Shown here one piece after another: positions 36,051 through 44,963 of a DNA stretch of 49,795 nucleotides. The notes beneath the pieces were generated by a model. The model worked only from the letters and a program-made list of their open reading frames with translations, did not search any database and had not been told where the DNA came from. The DNA lies in the NCBI GenBank assembly GCA_035626155.1, contig DASPOF010000110.1:1-49795 (forward strand), read 5' to 3'. Every line of letters starts with the position of its first letter. Within the stretch, counting starts at the first letter, position 1. Origin of the DNA: DASPOF01 sp035626155 (GTDB lineage: Bacteria; Desulfobacterota; Binatia; Binatales; Binataceae). A program made the translations under genes and the position numbers.

Positions 36051-37463
36051 ATGGATACCGAGCGAATCGATCGGCGGCTAATCGAGATCTGCAACGAGCG
36101 CGCGTTCGCGGGACTCGGCGCAGGAATCGTAAAGGATGGACGGCTGGTTTACTCGAAGGGACTTGGAATTGCGGATGCGGCGCTGCGAATCCCGGTCACA
36201 TCCCAAACCAGCTTCCGGATAGGCTCGATCTCCAAGACATTCACCGCGATCGGCCTGATGCAATTGCATGAGCAGGAGCGGTTCCATCTCGACGATCCCG
36301 TCAACGACTATCTCAAGGCCTACAAGATCGAACAGCCGGCGGGGGCGGCGCCCGTCACATTCCGCCATCTGCTGACTCACACGGGCGGCATCGGAGAGCT
36401 TCGCAGGCTCACCGATCTGCTCAGGCCGACCTTCGGCCTGGCGGCCAAGCCCGGGGCGACTCCCTCGCTGCGCGACTATTACGCGCCCGCGCTTAAGGCC
36501 GACGTCGCGCCCGGGGTCAAATGGGCATACGCGAATCACGGCTTTGCGACGCTCGGACAGCTCGTCGAGGACATCAGCGGGCGGCCGTTCGGCGAGTACA
36601 TGCGTGAAAATGTTTTTGCGCCGCTCAAAATGGACCGCACCGACTATCTCTTGAGCGAACGCGTGCACGGGACGTTCGCGCAGGGCTATCGGATGACGCG
36701 CCATGGGCTTCGGCCGATCCCGTTTCGAGAAATTATCGTGGGGCCCGCGGGATCGATCTTTTCGAGCGTCGAGGAGATGGCCAGGTATGTCGCGGCGCTG
36801 CTCGCCGGCGGCGCAAACGAGCACGGACGCATTCTGAAGTCCGAGACGCTCGCGATGATGATGTCGCCGCAATACCAGCTCGACGGGCGGCTCGCCGCGA
36901 TGGGACTCGCATTCATGCTCTCGCGAGAAAACGGGATCCGGATCGTCGGGCACGACGGCGGATGGCCGGGATTTACCTCCGCGATGTGGCTTGCGCCGGA
37001 TCAGGGCACCGGCGCGCTCGCATTCACCAACACCAGCGCGCTCGCGCTCGATGTGGTCGCGATCGAGCTGCTGCGCCTTGGACTCGAGATGCCGGAGGCG
37101 CCAGCGCGGCCGGCGACGCTGGAGCCGCGCGAGCTCTGGAGCGAGATGTGCGGGACGTATCGCCCGGTCAAGGGCTTCAACAGCAACCTTCGCCTCTGGA
37201 TGATCGGCGGCGCCGCGAGGGTCTTCGTGCGCGACGGCCATCTGAGGATCGGCGGCCGGACACCATACGGCCCGATCCGGCGGGGGCTGGCGCTCCATCC
37301 GGCGGACCCCGCCGACCCGCTGCTGTTTCAATGCGAGCTTAGCGGGATTCGGCTCATGGTGCTCTTCAGGCGCGGCGCGGCGGGCGCGATCGAATCGCTC
37401 GATGCGGCGGGAACCGCCGGAGCGTTCGCCACACTTCACAAGAACAAGCGGAGCCGCGCTTAA
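36051..37463 (+). CDS. Serine hydrolase, beta-lactamase / PBP4 fold
   Basis: Predicted 470 residues from the ATG at 36051; an upstream ATG at 35997 is less likely. The class C beta-lactamase-like motifs are present: nucleophile motif S59-I-S-K62 (in FRIGSISKTFTAIGLMQL), the Tyr motif WAYANHGF, and IVGHDGGWPGF in place of KTG. Supporting phrases are FRHLLTHTGGIGEL, LGQLVEDISGRPF and VFAPLKMDRTDYLLS. This group includes esterases, D-aminopeptidases and related hydrolases; a drug-hydrolysing role is not indicated. No signal peptide is seen. A beta-barrel-like C-terminal domain follows residue 360. It is convergent with metXW. Confidence 0.88.
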   Translation: MDTERIDRRLIEICNERAFAGLGAGIVKDGRLVYSKGLGIADAALRIPVTSQTSFRIGSISKTFTAIGLMQLHEQERFHLDDPVNDYLKAYKIEQPAGAAPVTFRHLLTHTGGIGELRRLTDLLRPTFGLAAKPGATPSLRDYYAPALKADVAPGVKWAYANHGFATLGQLVEDISGRPFGEYMRENVFAPLKMDRTDYLLSERVHGTFAQGYRMTRHGLRPIPFREIIVGPAGSIFSSVEEMARYVAALLAGGANEHGRILKSETLAMMMSPQYQLDGRLAAMGLAFMLSRENGIRIVGHDGGWPGFTSAMWLAPDQGTGALAFTNTSALALDVVAIELLRLGLEMPEAPARPATLEPRELWSEMCGTYRPVKGFNSNLRLWMIGGAARVFVRDGHLRIGGRTPYGPIRRGLALHPADPADPLLFQCELSGIRLMVLFRRGAAGAIESLDAAGTAGAFATLHKNKRSRA

Positions 37464-37478
37464 AGTTCAGGTGCGCGA

Positions 37479-37495
37479 GGGCCGCGCGGCGGCCC
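37479..37495. terminator. GC hairpin between convergent genes
   Basis: Perfect 7-bp stem GGGCCGC/GCGGCCC with a 3-nt loop (37479-37485 and 37489-37495), in the 52-base gap between the converging serine-hydrolase and metXW genes. It could terminate transcripts from both sides, but no T-run follows. Confidence 0.4.
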
Positions 37496-37515
37496 CGGCC
37501 GGGGGTTGCGCAACC

Positions 37516-39333
37516 TCAGCGGTTCGGACGGCTGATGACCATCACCGCGAGGTCGGCATTCAGGTTCGGATCGCGAGTGACTTCCTTGCCCGCCTCGGTG
37601 TCGAGCGCGATGCAACTGTGGATGTGGATGTCCTTTTCGCGGCAGAAGGACTCGAAGTCGGAGATCGACAGAAAACGGATGTCGGGAGTGTCGTACCACT
37701 TGTCGCGCATCCAGCCGTAGGCGCGCGGAGCGCGGCCTTCATCGGCAAGGATGCGCCGCAATCGATGGAAAGCCAGGTTCGGGAAGCTCACGATGCATTG
37801 GCGGCCCACCCGCAAAATCTCGGCAATCACGCCGTCCACATCGCGCACCGCCTGCAACGTCTGCGACAGCACTATCCAGTCGAATTGATGGTCGGCGAAG
37901 AGGCCCAGGCCTTTGTTCAGGTCGGCCTGGACGATGTCGAGTCCGCGATGGATTCCCGAAACCACCGCGTGTTCATCGAGCTCGACTCCGACGAGGCGAT
38001 GACGGTTCGCCTCCTTGATGCGGGCGAGCAGGCCGCCGCTGCCACATCCGAGATCGAGGACGCTTGCGCCGGGCGGGATCAATTCGATGATGCGGTCGTA
38101 ATCGAGCCGATGGCGCTGCGGATGAAACAGGCTGGTCGGGCTGTAATCGTCCCGGTCTTCCGACTCTGCTGCGATGGGGCCGGCGCCCGAGAGATTGCCG
38201 AGGAACCCCCGGATCATCTCGCCATAGCTGTCCAGTTCGTTCGGCAGGAAAAACGCATCGTGCCCGCAATCGCTCCGGACGTTGCAGTAGCTGACGGGCG
38301 CGTTGTTGGCGAGCAGGGCGCGGACCAGATCCTGCGACTGGTCGGGCGGAAACAGCCAGTCGCTCGTGAAGCTGATCACCAGCCAGCGGCTCCGCGTGTC
38401 GCGAAACCGCGCCGCCAACTCGGCGGGCGTGCCGCCGAGATCGAACAAATCCATCGCGGTCGAGAGCACGATGTAACTGTTGGCATCGAACCGTTCGACG
38501 AATTTCGATCCCTGATATCCCAGGTAGGAACCCACCGAGAAAGTCTTCTCGAACTCGGTGACGACTTCCCGAGGTTCGAGGCGATCCGCCTCGAACTTCT
38601 GCGTCATCGCCTCGCGCGAAAGGTAGGTGATGTGGCCGATCATGCGCGCGATCGCCAGGCCGAGCTCCGGCCCATGTTCCTCGCCGTAATACTGCCCGCC
38701 GTGAAAATGGGGATCGGAGCGAATCGCGTTGCGCCCGACCACATCGAACGCGAGCGCCTGGCTGGTCAGGCGCGCGGAGGTCGCAAGCGCGATTACGCCC
38801 CGCGCCTGATCGGGATAGCGCGCCGCCCACGCCAGCGCCTGATGGCCGCCCAGCGAGCCGCCAACCATCGCCAGCAACTTCTTTACGCCCAAACGATCCA
38901 GAAGCCGGCGTTCGACTTCCACCATGTCGCCGACCGTGATCGCGGGAAAATCATTGCCCCACGGCTTGCCGGTTGAAGGATTGATGCTGCCGGGGCCGGT
39001 CGTGCCGCGGCATCCGCCGAGCAGGTTCGGACAGATGACGAAATATCGATCCGTGTCGATTGGCTTGCCGGGGCCGACCACGATGTCCCACCATCCGGGG
39101 TCGTCCTCCGCATTGTGCCCGGCTACGTGCGAGTCGCCGCTGATCGCATGGCAGATGAGGACCGCGTTGTCCCTGGCCGCATTCAGACGCCCGTAGGTCT
39201 CGAAGGCGACGGTCACGGACGGCAGCGTCCCGCCCAACTCCAGCGCGAAGCTGTCGTCGAACGTGGCCGTCTGCAAATGGCGCAGCGGCCTGGCGTGCCG
39301 GATACTGTCGCTGTCGAACAGGTTGTCAGCCAC
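37516..39333 (-). CDS. metXW: Homoserine O-acetyltransferase fused to MetW
   Basis: Predicted 605 residues made of two complete modules. Residues 1-380 are MetX, an alpha/beta hydrolase that acylates homoserine: NAVLICHAISGDSHVAG, NLLGGCRGTTGPGSINP, nucleophile elbow VGGSLGGHQALAW (Ser160), ISFTSDWLFPPDQS (Asp325) and GHDAFFLP (His358). Residues about 405-605 are MetW, a small methyltransferase-fold protein: SVLDLGCGSGGLLARIK, VGVELDEHAV, SQTLQAVRDVDGV, IVSFPNLAFHRLR and WYDTPDIRFLSISDFESFC. In most bacteria these are adjacent separate genes, and MetW is thought to be needed for MetX activity. The fusion is in one uninterrupted frame. It lies 51 bases after metY, the next enzyme in the pathway. 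Confidence 0.96.
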   Translation of the reverse strand: MADNLFDSDSIRHARPLRHLQTATFDDSFALELGGTLPSVTVAFETYGRLNAARDNAVLICHAISGDSHVAGHNAEDDPGWWDIVVGPGKPIDTDRYFVICPNLLGGCRGTTGPGSINPSTGKPWGNDFPAITVGDMVEVERRLLDRLGVKKLLAMVGGSLGGHQALAWAARYPDQARGVIALATSARLTSQALAFDVVGRNAIRSDPHFHGGQYYGEEHGPELGLAIARMIGHITYLSREAMTQKFEADRLEPREVVTEFEKTFSVGSYLGYQGSKFVERFDANSYIVLSTAMDLFDLGGTPAELAARFRDTRSRWLVISFTSDWLFPPDQSQDLVRALLANNAPVSYCNVRSDCGHDAFFLPNELDSYGEMIRGFLGNLSGAGPIAAESEDRDDYSPTSLFHPQRHRLDYDRIIELIPPGASVLDLGCGSGGLLARIKEANRHRLVGVELDEHAVVSGIHRGLDIVQADLNKGLGLFADHQFDWIVLSQTLQAVRDVDGVIAEILRVGRQCIVSFPNLAFHRLRRILADEGRAPRAYGWMRDKWYDTPDIRFLSISDFESFCREKDIHIHSCIALDTEAGKEVTRDPNLNADLAVMVISRPNR

Positions 39334-39384
39334 GGAACCCTTACAGCATGTTACACAAACCCGCCCCTGGCAACGCCATCGCGG

Positions 39385-40692
39385 TCAGCCTTGCGACGCC
39401 TTCAGCGCCTGGTCGAGGTCGGCGATGATGTCGCGCACGTCCTCGATCCCGACCGACAAACGGACGAATTCGGGCGTGACTCCGGTTTGCGCCTGCTCCT
39501 GCTCCGTAAGCTGCGAGTGCGTCGTGGTCGCCGGATGAATGATCAACGATTTCGCATCGCCGATGTTCGCCAGGTGGCTGAACAGCTTGACGTTATTGAT
39601 CAGCTTCACGCCGGCTTCCTTGCCGCCCTTGATGCCGAAGCCGATGATCGCGCCCTGCCCGTCCGGCAAGTACTTCTTAGCATTGGCGTGGTCGGGATGC
39701 CCCGGGAGGCCGGGATAATTCACCCACTGCACGGCGGGATGCTTCTCGAGAAACTCGGCGACCGCCAGCGCGTTGCGGGAGTGACGCTCCATGCGCAGGT
39801 GCAAGGTCTCCAATCCGAGCAGCGTCAGGAACGATCCAAACGGACTCTGGCAAGCGCCCGTGTCGCGCAGCCAGTGGGTCCGGATGTGGAGGATGTACGC
39901 GATGTTGCCGACCGGCCGCAGCGCCTCCTCGAATATCATCCCGTGGTAAGCGGGATCGGGCGCGGTGAATTCCGGCCACTTTTTCGGATCCTTGGCCCAC
40001 GGGAATTTGGCGCTATCGACGATCGCGCCGCCGACATGTACGCCGTGACCGCCGATGAATTTCGTCGTCGAGTACACGACGATGTCGAAGCCGTGCTCGA
40101 TCGGGCGGAACAGGGCCGCGGTAAGCGCGGTGTTGTCGATAATCGCCGGCAATCCGTGGCTGTGCGCAAGGTCGGTGATCTTGCGGTAGTCCGGCACGTC
40201 GTTCTTCGGATTGCCGGGCGTCTCGATATAGACCGCTCGCGTGTTCTTATCGACCAGCTTGCTTAAGTCCTCGGGCCGCTTTGGATCGAAGAAGCGGACC
40301 TCGATGCCGAGCTTCGCGAAGGTCTGCGTGAACAACGTCCAGGTCCCGCCGTACAGGCTGTTGGCGGAGATCAAGTTCTGGCCGGCGTGCGTGATCGTCA
40401 GGAGGGACGCGGTAATTGCCGCCTGCCCGCTCGCAAAGGCCAGCCCCGCCGCGCCCCCATCGAGCGCCGCCAGGCGCTTCTCGAGCACGTCGTTGGTGGG
40501 ATTCATCAGGCGCGTGTAGATGTTGCCGAACTCGCGCAAGCCGAACAAATTTGCCGCGTGTGCGGTATCGTGGAACACGTAGCTGGTCGTCGCGTAGATC
40601 GGCACCGCGCGCGCGGTCGTGGTTGGATCCGGCACCTGCCCGGCGTGCAATGCTTGGGTGGCCAGTTTGTAGGTTGGATTGCTGTCTGACAC
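39385..40692 (-). CDS. metY: O-acetylhomoserine sulfhydrylase
   Basis: Predicted 435-residue PLP enzyme that makes homocysteine from O-acylhomoserine and sulfide. The start is GTG at 40692, eight bases after AAGGAG. Family motifs: QALHAGQVPDPTTTARAVPI, YATTSYVFHDTAHAANLF, YTRLMNPTNDVLEKRLAALD, ASGQAAITASLLTI, SLYGGTWTLFTQTF, the cofactor lysine in VYSTTKFIGGHG (Lys211) and SLIIHPATTTHSQLTEQEQ near the C-terminus. The long insert typical of MetY rather than MetB/MetZ is present (length about 430). It precedes metXW in the same direction, so acylation and sulfhydrylation are encoded together. Confidence 0.96.
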   Translation of the reverse strand: MSDSNPTYKLATQALHAGQVPDPTTTARAVPIYATTSYVFHDTAHAANLFGLREFGNIYTRLMNPTNDVLEKRLAALDGGAAGLAFASGQAAITASLLTITHAGQNLISANSLYGGTWTLFTQTFAKLGIEVRFFDPKRPEDLSKLVDKNTRAVYIETPGNPKNDVPDYRKITDLAHSHGLPAIIDNTALTAALFRPIEHGFDIVVYSTTKFIGGHGVHVGGAIVDSAKFPWAKDPKKWPEFTAPDPAYHGMIFEEALRPVGNIAYILHIRTHWLRDTGACQSPFGSFLTLLGLETLHLRMERHSRNALAVAEFLEKHPAVQWVNYPGLPGHPDHANAKKYLPDGQGAIIGFGIKGGKEAGVKLINNVKLFSHLANIGDAKSLIIHPATTTHSQLTEQEQAQTGVTPEFVRLSVGIEDVRDIIADLDQALKASQG

Positions 40693-40771
40693 TTCAGGAT
40701 CTCCTTCGCTTATGTTCTGATGCGCTCTCGTTCGGGTCAGGATGGGACTTCATCCGAATCGCACTCGGGAA
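40693..40771 (-). other. Leader segment between small ORF and metY
   Basis: Seventy-nine bases between the 84-codon ORF and metY. Together with the ORF, the region from metY to cysE is about 575 bases, long for this gene-dense block. I looked for SAM-I, SAM-II, SAH and T-box features and recognised none. Structured regulatory RNA is possible but not shown. Confidence 0.3.
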
Positions 40772-41026
40772 TTAAACACGATGCCGTCCTGATTTTATAC
40801 AGAATCGGCGCGTAACTTTTCGCCTTTTCCACGACAGCTCCGGCCCTCCACGGTCCGCCAAGTCCGCCTGATAAATCGCGGATGCGGGATCGGTATCAAA
40901 GCAAATGTTTTCGCGCTCACGGCTGAGCTCGATCGAACGATCGCCGTAAGAGGGTCGGGTTGCGCCGCGGTGGCGGGGAGTGCAATCGGCTCGAACCTTG
41001 GCTGATGACGATCTGAAAGAGCACAT
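40772..41026 (-). CDS. Small ORF upstream of metY, unknown
   Basis: Open frame of 84 codons whose ATG follows GGAGG by six bases, a strong initiation site. The product starts MCSFRSSSAKVRADC and contains RENICFDTDPASAIYQADL and GGPELSWKRRKVTRRFC; it has four cysteines, two of them near the start, and a basic C-terminus. No family is recognised. Its place just before metY, in a locus for cysteine and homocysteine synthesis, makes a leader peptide or small regulator possible (inference). The upstream 45 bases contain a motif that also occurs before the DUF3034 gene (41045-41063). It may equally be a fortuitous frame in a long leader. Confidence 0.4.
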   Translation of the reverse strand: MCSFRSSSAKVRADCTPRHRGATRPSYGDRSIELSRERENICFDTDPASAIYQADLADRGGPELSWKRRKVTRRFCIKSGRHRV

Positions 41027-41044
41027 ACAAATCCTCCTCGCGGT

Positions 41045-41063
41045 CTTCCAGTCGTCTGGTCAG
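41045..41063 (-). repeat. Repeated leader motif, copy 1
   Basis: CTGACCAGACGACTGGAAG on the minus strand, 18 bases before the ATG of the 84-codon ORF. Close copies occur before the DUF3034 gene (44415-44433 and 44460-44479). Within it CCAG and CTGG form an interrupted inverted repeat. It may be an operator or an RNA element shared within the sulfur locus. Confidence 0.45.
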
Positions 41064-41268
41064 GCGCGGATTAGTCTATTTAGTTAATCAAGTAGATGTC
41101 CTTAGCGCGCGCATCTGCCCCTGTCAAGAGAATTCACTCGATCTTTGGCTGTAAGCTCTCAGCCCGGTTCAGCAGATTGCCGCCCGCCCGAATCGGCGGT
41201 GCGAAACTGCGATGACCCGCGATTCGTTCGGCGACGGCGCAAACCGGAAGACCCTCGGCCCACCCATC

Positions 41269-42210
<942 letters not shown>

Positions 42211-42363
42211 CGCGATGCGCCTTTGCGCCGCGAATGAATCCCGCAGCGTGCGCAATCCGCACGTCCACGCGTGCGTCCTCGAGCTGCGCGACCTCCGCGG
42301 CGGCCTCGATCGTGCTCTACACCGCGCGCGTGCGCCTGTCCACAAGCCAGCTTCGGCCGCGCT

Positions 42364-43323
42364 TCAGACCCAACCCTCGTAGAGCACGGTCGACAGGTAC
42401 CGCTCCCCCGCGTCGGGCAGCACCGTGACGATAGTTTTGCCGGCGAACTCCGGCTGCTTTGCCAGGCGCACGGCCACTGCCACCGCCGCGCCCGACGAAA
42501 TACCGACGAGGATGCCTTCCTCGCGGGTGAGCCGCCGGGCGAAGGCGACCGCCTCCTCGCTGCTCACCTGCTCGACCCGGTCAACCAGGGAAAGATCCAG
42601 CGTGTCGGGAATGAAGCCCGCGCCGATGCCCTGGATCTTGTGGGGACCGGACTTGATTTCCTGACCTGCGAGCTTCTGCGTGATGACCGGGCTTTCCTTG
42701 GGCTCGACGGCAACCGAAACGATTTTCTTGCCCTTGGTATTCTTGATGAAGCGCGAGACGCCGGTAATCGTACCGCCCGTACCAACGCCGGAGACCAGTA
42801 CGTCGATTGCGCCCGCACTGTCCTCCCAGATTTCCGGGCCGGTCGTCTTCTCGTGAATCGCGGGATTCGCGGGGTTCTTGAACTGCTGGGGAACAAAATA
42901 CAGGCTCGGGTTGGAGTCCTTGAGTTCCTGCGCTTTGTTGATGGCTCCAAGCATCCCCTTCGATCCCTCGGTCAGGATCAGCTCGGCGCCCAGGGCCGAC
43001 AGCACGCGGCGCCGCTCGATGCTCATCGTCTCGGGCATCGTCAGCAACACCTTGTACCCGCGCGCCGCGCCGACGAAGGCCAGCGCGATACCGGTGTTGC
43101 CGCTGGTCGGCTCGAGAATCACCTGGCCCGGTTTGAGCAGGCCCTTCTGCTCCGCATCCCAGATCATCGCCGCCCCGATCCGGCACTTGACCGAGTAGGA
43201 CGGATTGCGCCCCTCGATCTTCGCCAGCACGGTGGCCGCAGCCCCGTCGGTGACGCGGTTCAGCCTGACCAGCGGCGTGTGTCCGATGGAATACGAATTG
43301 TCCGAATAGAATTTGGTACTCAT
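42364..43323 (-). CDS. cysK: Cysteine synthase A
   Basis: Predicted 319-residue PLP enzyme that makes cysteine from O-acetylserine and sulfide. GGAGG lies five bases before the ATG at 43323. Motifs: IGHTPLVRLNRV, AKIEGRNPSYSVKCRIGAAM with the cofactor lysine (Lys46), ILEPTSGNTGIALAFVGAA, LTMPETMSIERRRVLSALGA, LVSGVGTGGTITGVSRF, HKIQGIGAGFIPDTLDLSLV and GILVGISSGAAVAVAVRLA. Order and length match CysK. It is followed by cysE after 153 bases and preceded by the DUF3034 gene, all in one direction. Confidence 0.97.
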   Translation of the reverse strand: MSTKFYSDNSYSIGHTPLVRLNRVTDGAAATVLAKIEGRNPSYSVKCRIGAAMIWDAEQKGLLKPGQVILEPTSGNTGIALAFVGAARGYKVLLTMPETMSIERRRVLSALGAELILTEGSKGMLGAINKAQELKDSNPSLYFVPQQFKNPANPAIHEKTTGPEIWEDSAGAIDVLVSGVGTGGTITGVSRFIKNTKGKKIVSVAVEPKESPVITQKLAGQEIKSGPHKIQGIGAGFIPDTLDLSLVDRVEQVSSEEAVAFARRLTREEGILVGISSGAAVAVAVRLAKQPEFAGKTIVTVLPDAGERYLSTVLYEGWV

Positions 43324-43381
43324 CGTGCCTCCGGATTTGCATCAAGGACAATACGTCCCGATAGAGTATCGTTAGCCGGCC

Positions 43382-44389
43382 TCAGAATTCCCATTTTGTC
43401 GTGAGTCCCCAGACGCCGTTGGCCTGGTGATTCAATACGTATCCGAAATGTCCGTATCCCGCCGCTAAAGTCAAATGACTATTGACGACATAGGCAGCAT
43501 CCACCGTCCACCAGTCCCCCTCCTTGTGCACCAGACCGTCGATCGGCTTGTACTGGTTGGGCTGCTGCCGGTACTCGAATGCGAGAGCCACTTGCGGGAA
43601 GAGGAACGCAACGACATTACCCTCGAAGAGGACATCATAATGCGAGGTGAATCCGGCCAGGCCGTTCCACACGCCCTCGGTCGCGCGTCCACCCAGCTCG
43701 ACCAGGACCGGCCGGGGCAACAGAGTGAACATCTTGGACGCATACAGGGTCAAGTCCTCCCCCGTATCGTGCGTGATCCCGGCCTTCTTCAGGGCGCCGC
43801 CGAGTTCCTGGTTGATCTCCTGGTAATTCTGGTTGTACTTGGTGTCCGACCCGAAGGTTATCGCGGGAAGCCACTTTTGACCAAATTCGCCTTCCTTCAA
43901 CAGTTGCAGGCGCGCGTTGAAGTTGTGCAAGTAGATTTCCTTGGGACTGATGTTCACTGTGGTGGCGGTTTGGATTGCCTGTGGAAGGTCACCCAGATCA
44001 AGCCGGTCCCACGCGTAACCAAGTTCGAGCCGCTCCCATGGCGTCTCCGTAATCGTCAGCGCCTCCAGGTTCTGCCCGTGCCCGATATTGACGTAGCTGA
44101 ACCCGAGGCTCGGGCGTCCAAAACACTCGCCGCTGCGCGGCGGATTGACCAGGTAGGCGGAGAGTGTCGAGAAGATGCCGCCGCTGCCCTCGATCTGATG
44201 CAGTGGAAGCGGCGGGGGTTTCTCCTCTGGCGTGGGCTGGGCCGGCGCATTGTTGGTTTTGGCTGGCGGATTGTTGGTCTGGGCCGGCGTGCTGCCGCCC
44301 TGAGTGTCATCCGCACGGATGGCGCCCCGGCCTACGAACAACAGTGCGGCCGCGATAACCGCGGTCATTGCGAGACGACTGGATTTCAT
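43382..44389 (-). CDS. DUF3034 outer-membrane protein
   Basis: Predicted 335 residues with a signal peptide (LAMTAVIAAALLFVGRGAIRA) and a Pro/Asn/Thr linker. The body carries the DUF3034 pattern: IEGSGGIFSTLSAYLVNPP, PSLGFSYVNIGHGQNLEALT, RLELGYAWDRLDLGDLP, YLHNFNARLQLLKEG, WLPAITFGSDTKYNQNY, FLFPQVALAFEYRQQPNQYK and the terminal NGVWGLTTKWEF. Alternating strands and a C-terminal Phe fit an outer-membrane beta barrel. Its position before cysK suggests a link to sulfur-compound uptake (inference). The leader contains two copies of the repeated motif described at 41045. Confidence 0.9.
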   Translation of the reverse strand: MKSSRLAMTAVIAAALLFVGRGAIRADDTQGGSTPAQTNNPPAKTNNAPAQPTPEEKPPPLPLHQIEGSGGIFSTLSAYLVNPPRSGECFGRPSLGFSYVNIGHGQNLEALTITETPWERLELGYAWDRLDLGDLPQAIQTATTVNISPKEIYLHNFNARLQLLKEGEFGQKWLPAITFGSDTKYNQNYQEINQELGGALKKAGITHDTGEDLTLYASKMFTLLPRPVLVELGGRATEGVWNGLAGFTSHYDVLFEGNVVAFLFPQVALAFEYRQQPNQYKPIDGLVHKEGDWWTVDAAYVVNSHLTLAAGYGHFGYVLNHQANGVWGLTTKWEF

Positions 44390-44414
44390 AACCGTAACAA
44401 TTCTCCCGTTCGAG

Positions 44415-44433
44415 AACTTCCAGTCGTCCGGTC
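44415..44433 (-). repeat. Repeated leader motif, copy 2
   Basis: CTGACCGGACGACTGGAAG on the minus strand, about 25 bases before the ATG of the DUF3034 gene. It differs from copy 1 at a single base. Confidence 0.5.
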
Positions 44434-44459
44434 AGCTCCGCGATCATCTCTACTCTCTG

Positions 44460-44479
44460 CCTCCAGTCAGCCTGGTCAG
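44460..44479 (-). repeat. Repeated leader motif, copy 3 (variant)
   Basis: CTGACCAGGCTGACTGGAGG on the minus strand, about 26 bases upstream of copy 2 and just after the stop of the YezD-like frame. It keeps the CCAG/CTGG inverted pair with one extra base in the centre. Confidence 0.4.
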
Positions 44480-44481
44480 CG

Positions 44482-44676
44482 CTAAACGAACCGCTTCTTC
44501 TCCTTGCGTTCGATCTGAACGACTCGCGCATCGTGGATTTTGATCTTGACCGAGCCGAAACGGATGCTGTGGATGATGCGCAGGACTGCGGCCTCGATGT
44601 CCCGAGGTACATCGAACCGTTCGGCTCGTTGGTTATCGTTCGACGCATGGGCGACAAAGATGATTTTCCAATCGAG
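44482..44676 (-). CDS. YezD-like (DUF2292) small protein, start unresolved
   Basis: The minus-strand frame closing at 44482 encodes IEAAVLRIIHSIRFGSVKIK and IHDARVVQIERKEKKRFV, a clear match to the short DUF2292/YezD family (consensus IRYGSVxIxIHDGRVVQIERxEK). Such genes are often linked to cysteine and sulfate assimilation, which fits this locus. The frame is open only back to a TAA at 44677-44679 and contains no ATG, GTG or TTG before the conserved core. An ATG in the adjacent frame (near 44646) could be the true start if a single base was gained or lost. The gene may therefore be recently broken, use a non-standard start codon, or contain a sequence error. Confidence 0.65.
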   Translation of the reverse strand, partial: LDWKIIFVAHASNDNQRAERFDVPRDIEAAVLRIIHSIRFGSVKIKIHDARVVQIERKEKKRFV

Positions 44677-44963
44677 TTACTAGATTAATGCGGCGATAAA
44701 ATCAAACCGCGGCCAGCCGCCTTTTTCTCGCCTGTGCATCCTCAGCTTTGACCCTGTAATCAGGCCTTCGGGAATCCCAGTAAGTCTATCAACCCAATGG
44801 ACTGTAGACCGTTACCTTGGAGACGATAGCCTGTCAAGCCTCGCGACCTCATAAAGTTTCGCCAGGCCGGGTGAACCGGCGGCGAATCGGACTGGTCGAG
44901 ATCGATGATGTCCGGGACAACGCCTGCCGTCACGCGGGAAGCATGATGGAGGGGAGCCGCGAA
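44677..44963. other. Intergenic region right of sulfur locus
   Basis: About 290 bases with local AT-rich sequence near 44680-44710, where a promoter for the minus-strand sulfur block might lie. I could not assign a confident -35/-10 pair, and no gene is supported. Confidence 0.3.

Noticed and set aside
36078..37439. 453-codon minus-strand frame over the serine-hydrolase gene
   Set aside because: Antisense shadow; no recognisable domain.
37402..38976. 524-codon plus-strand frame over metXW
   Set aside because: Antisense to the fusion gene, which has both active sites.
40693..41268. SAM or SAH riboswitch before metY
   Set aside because: I searched by eye for the conserved blocks of SAM-I, SAM-II and SAH classes and found no convincing match; a covariance-model search would be decisive.
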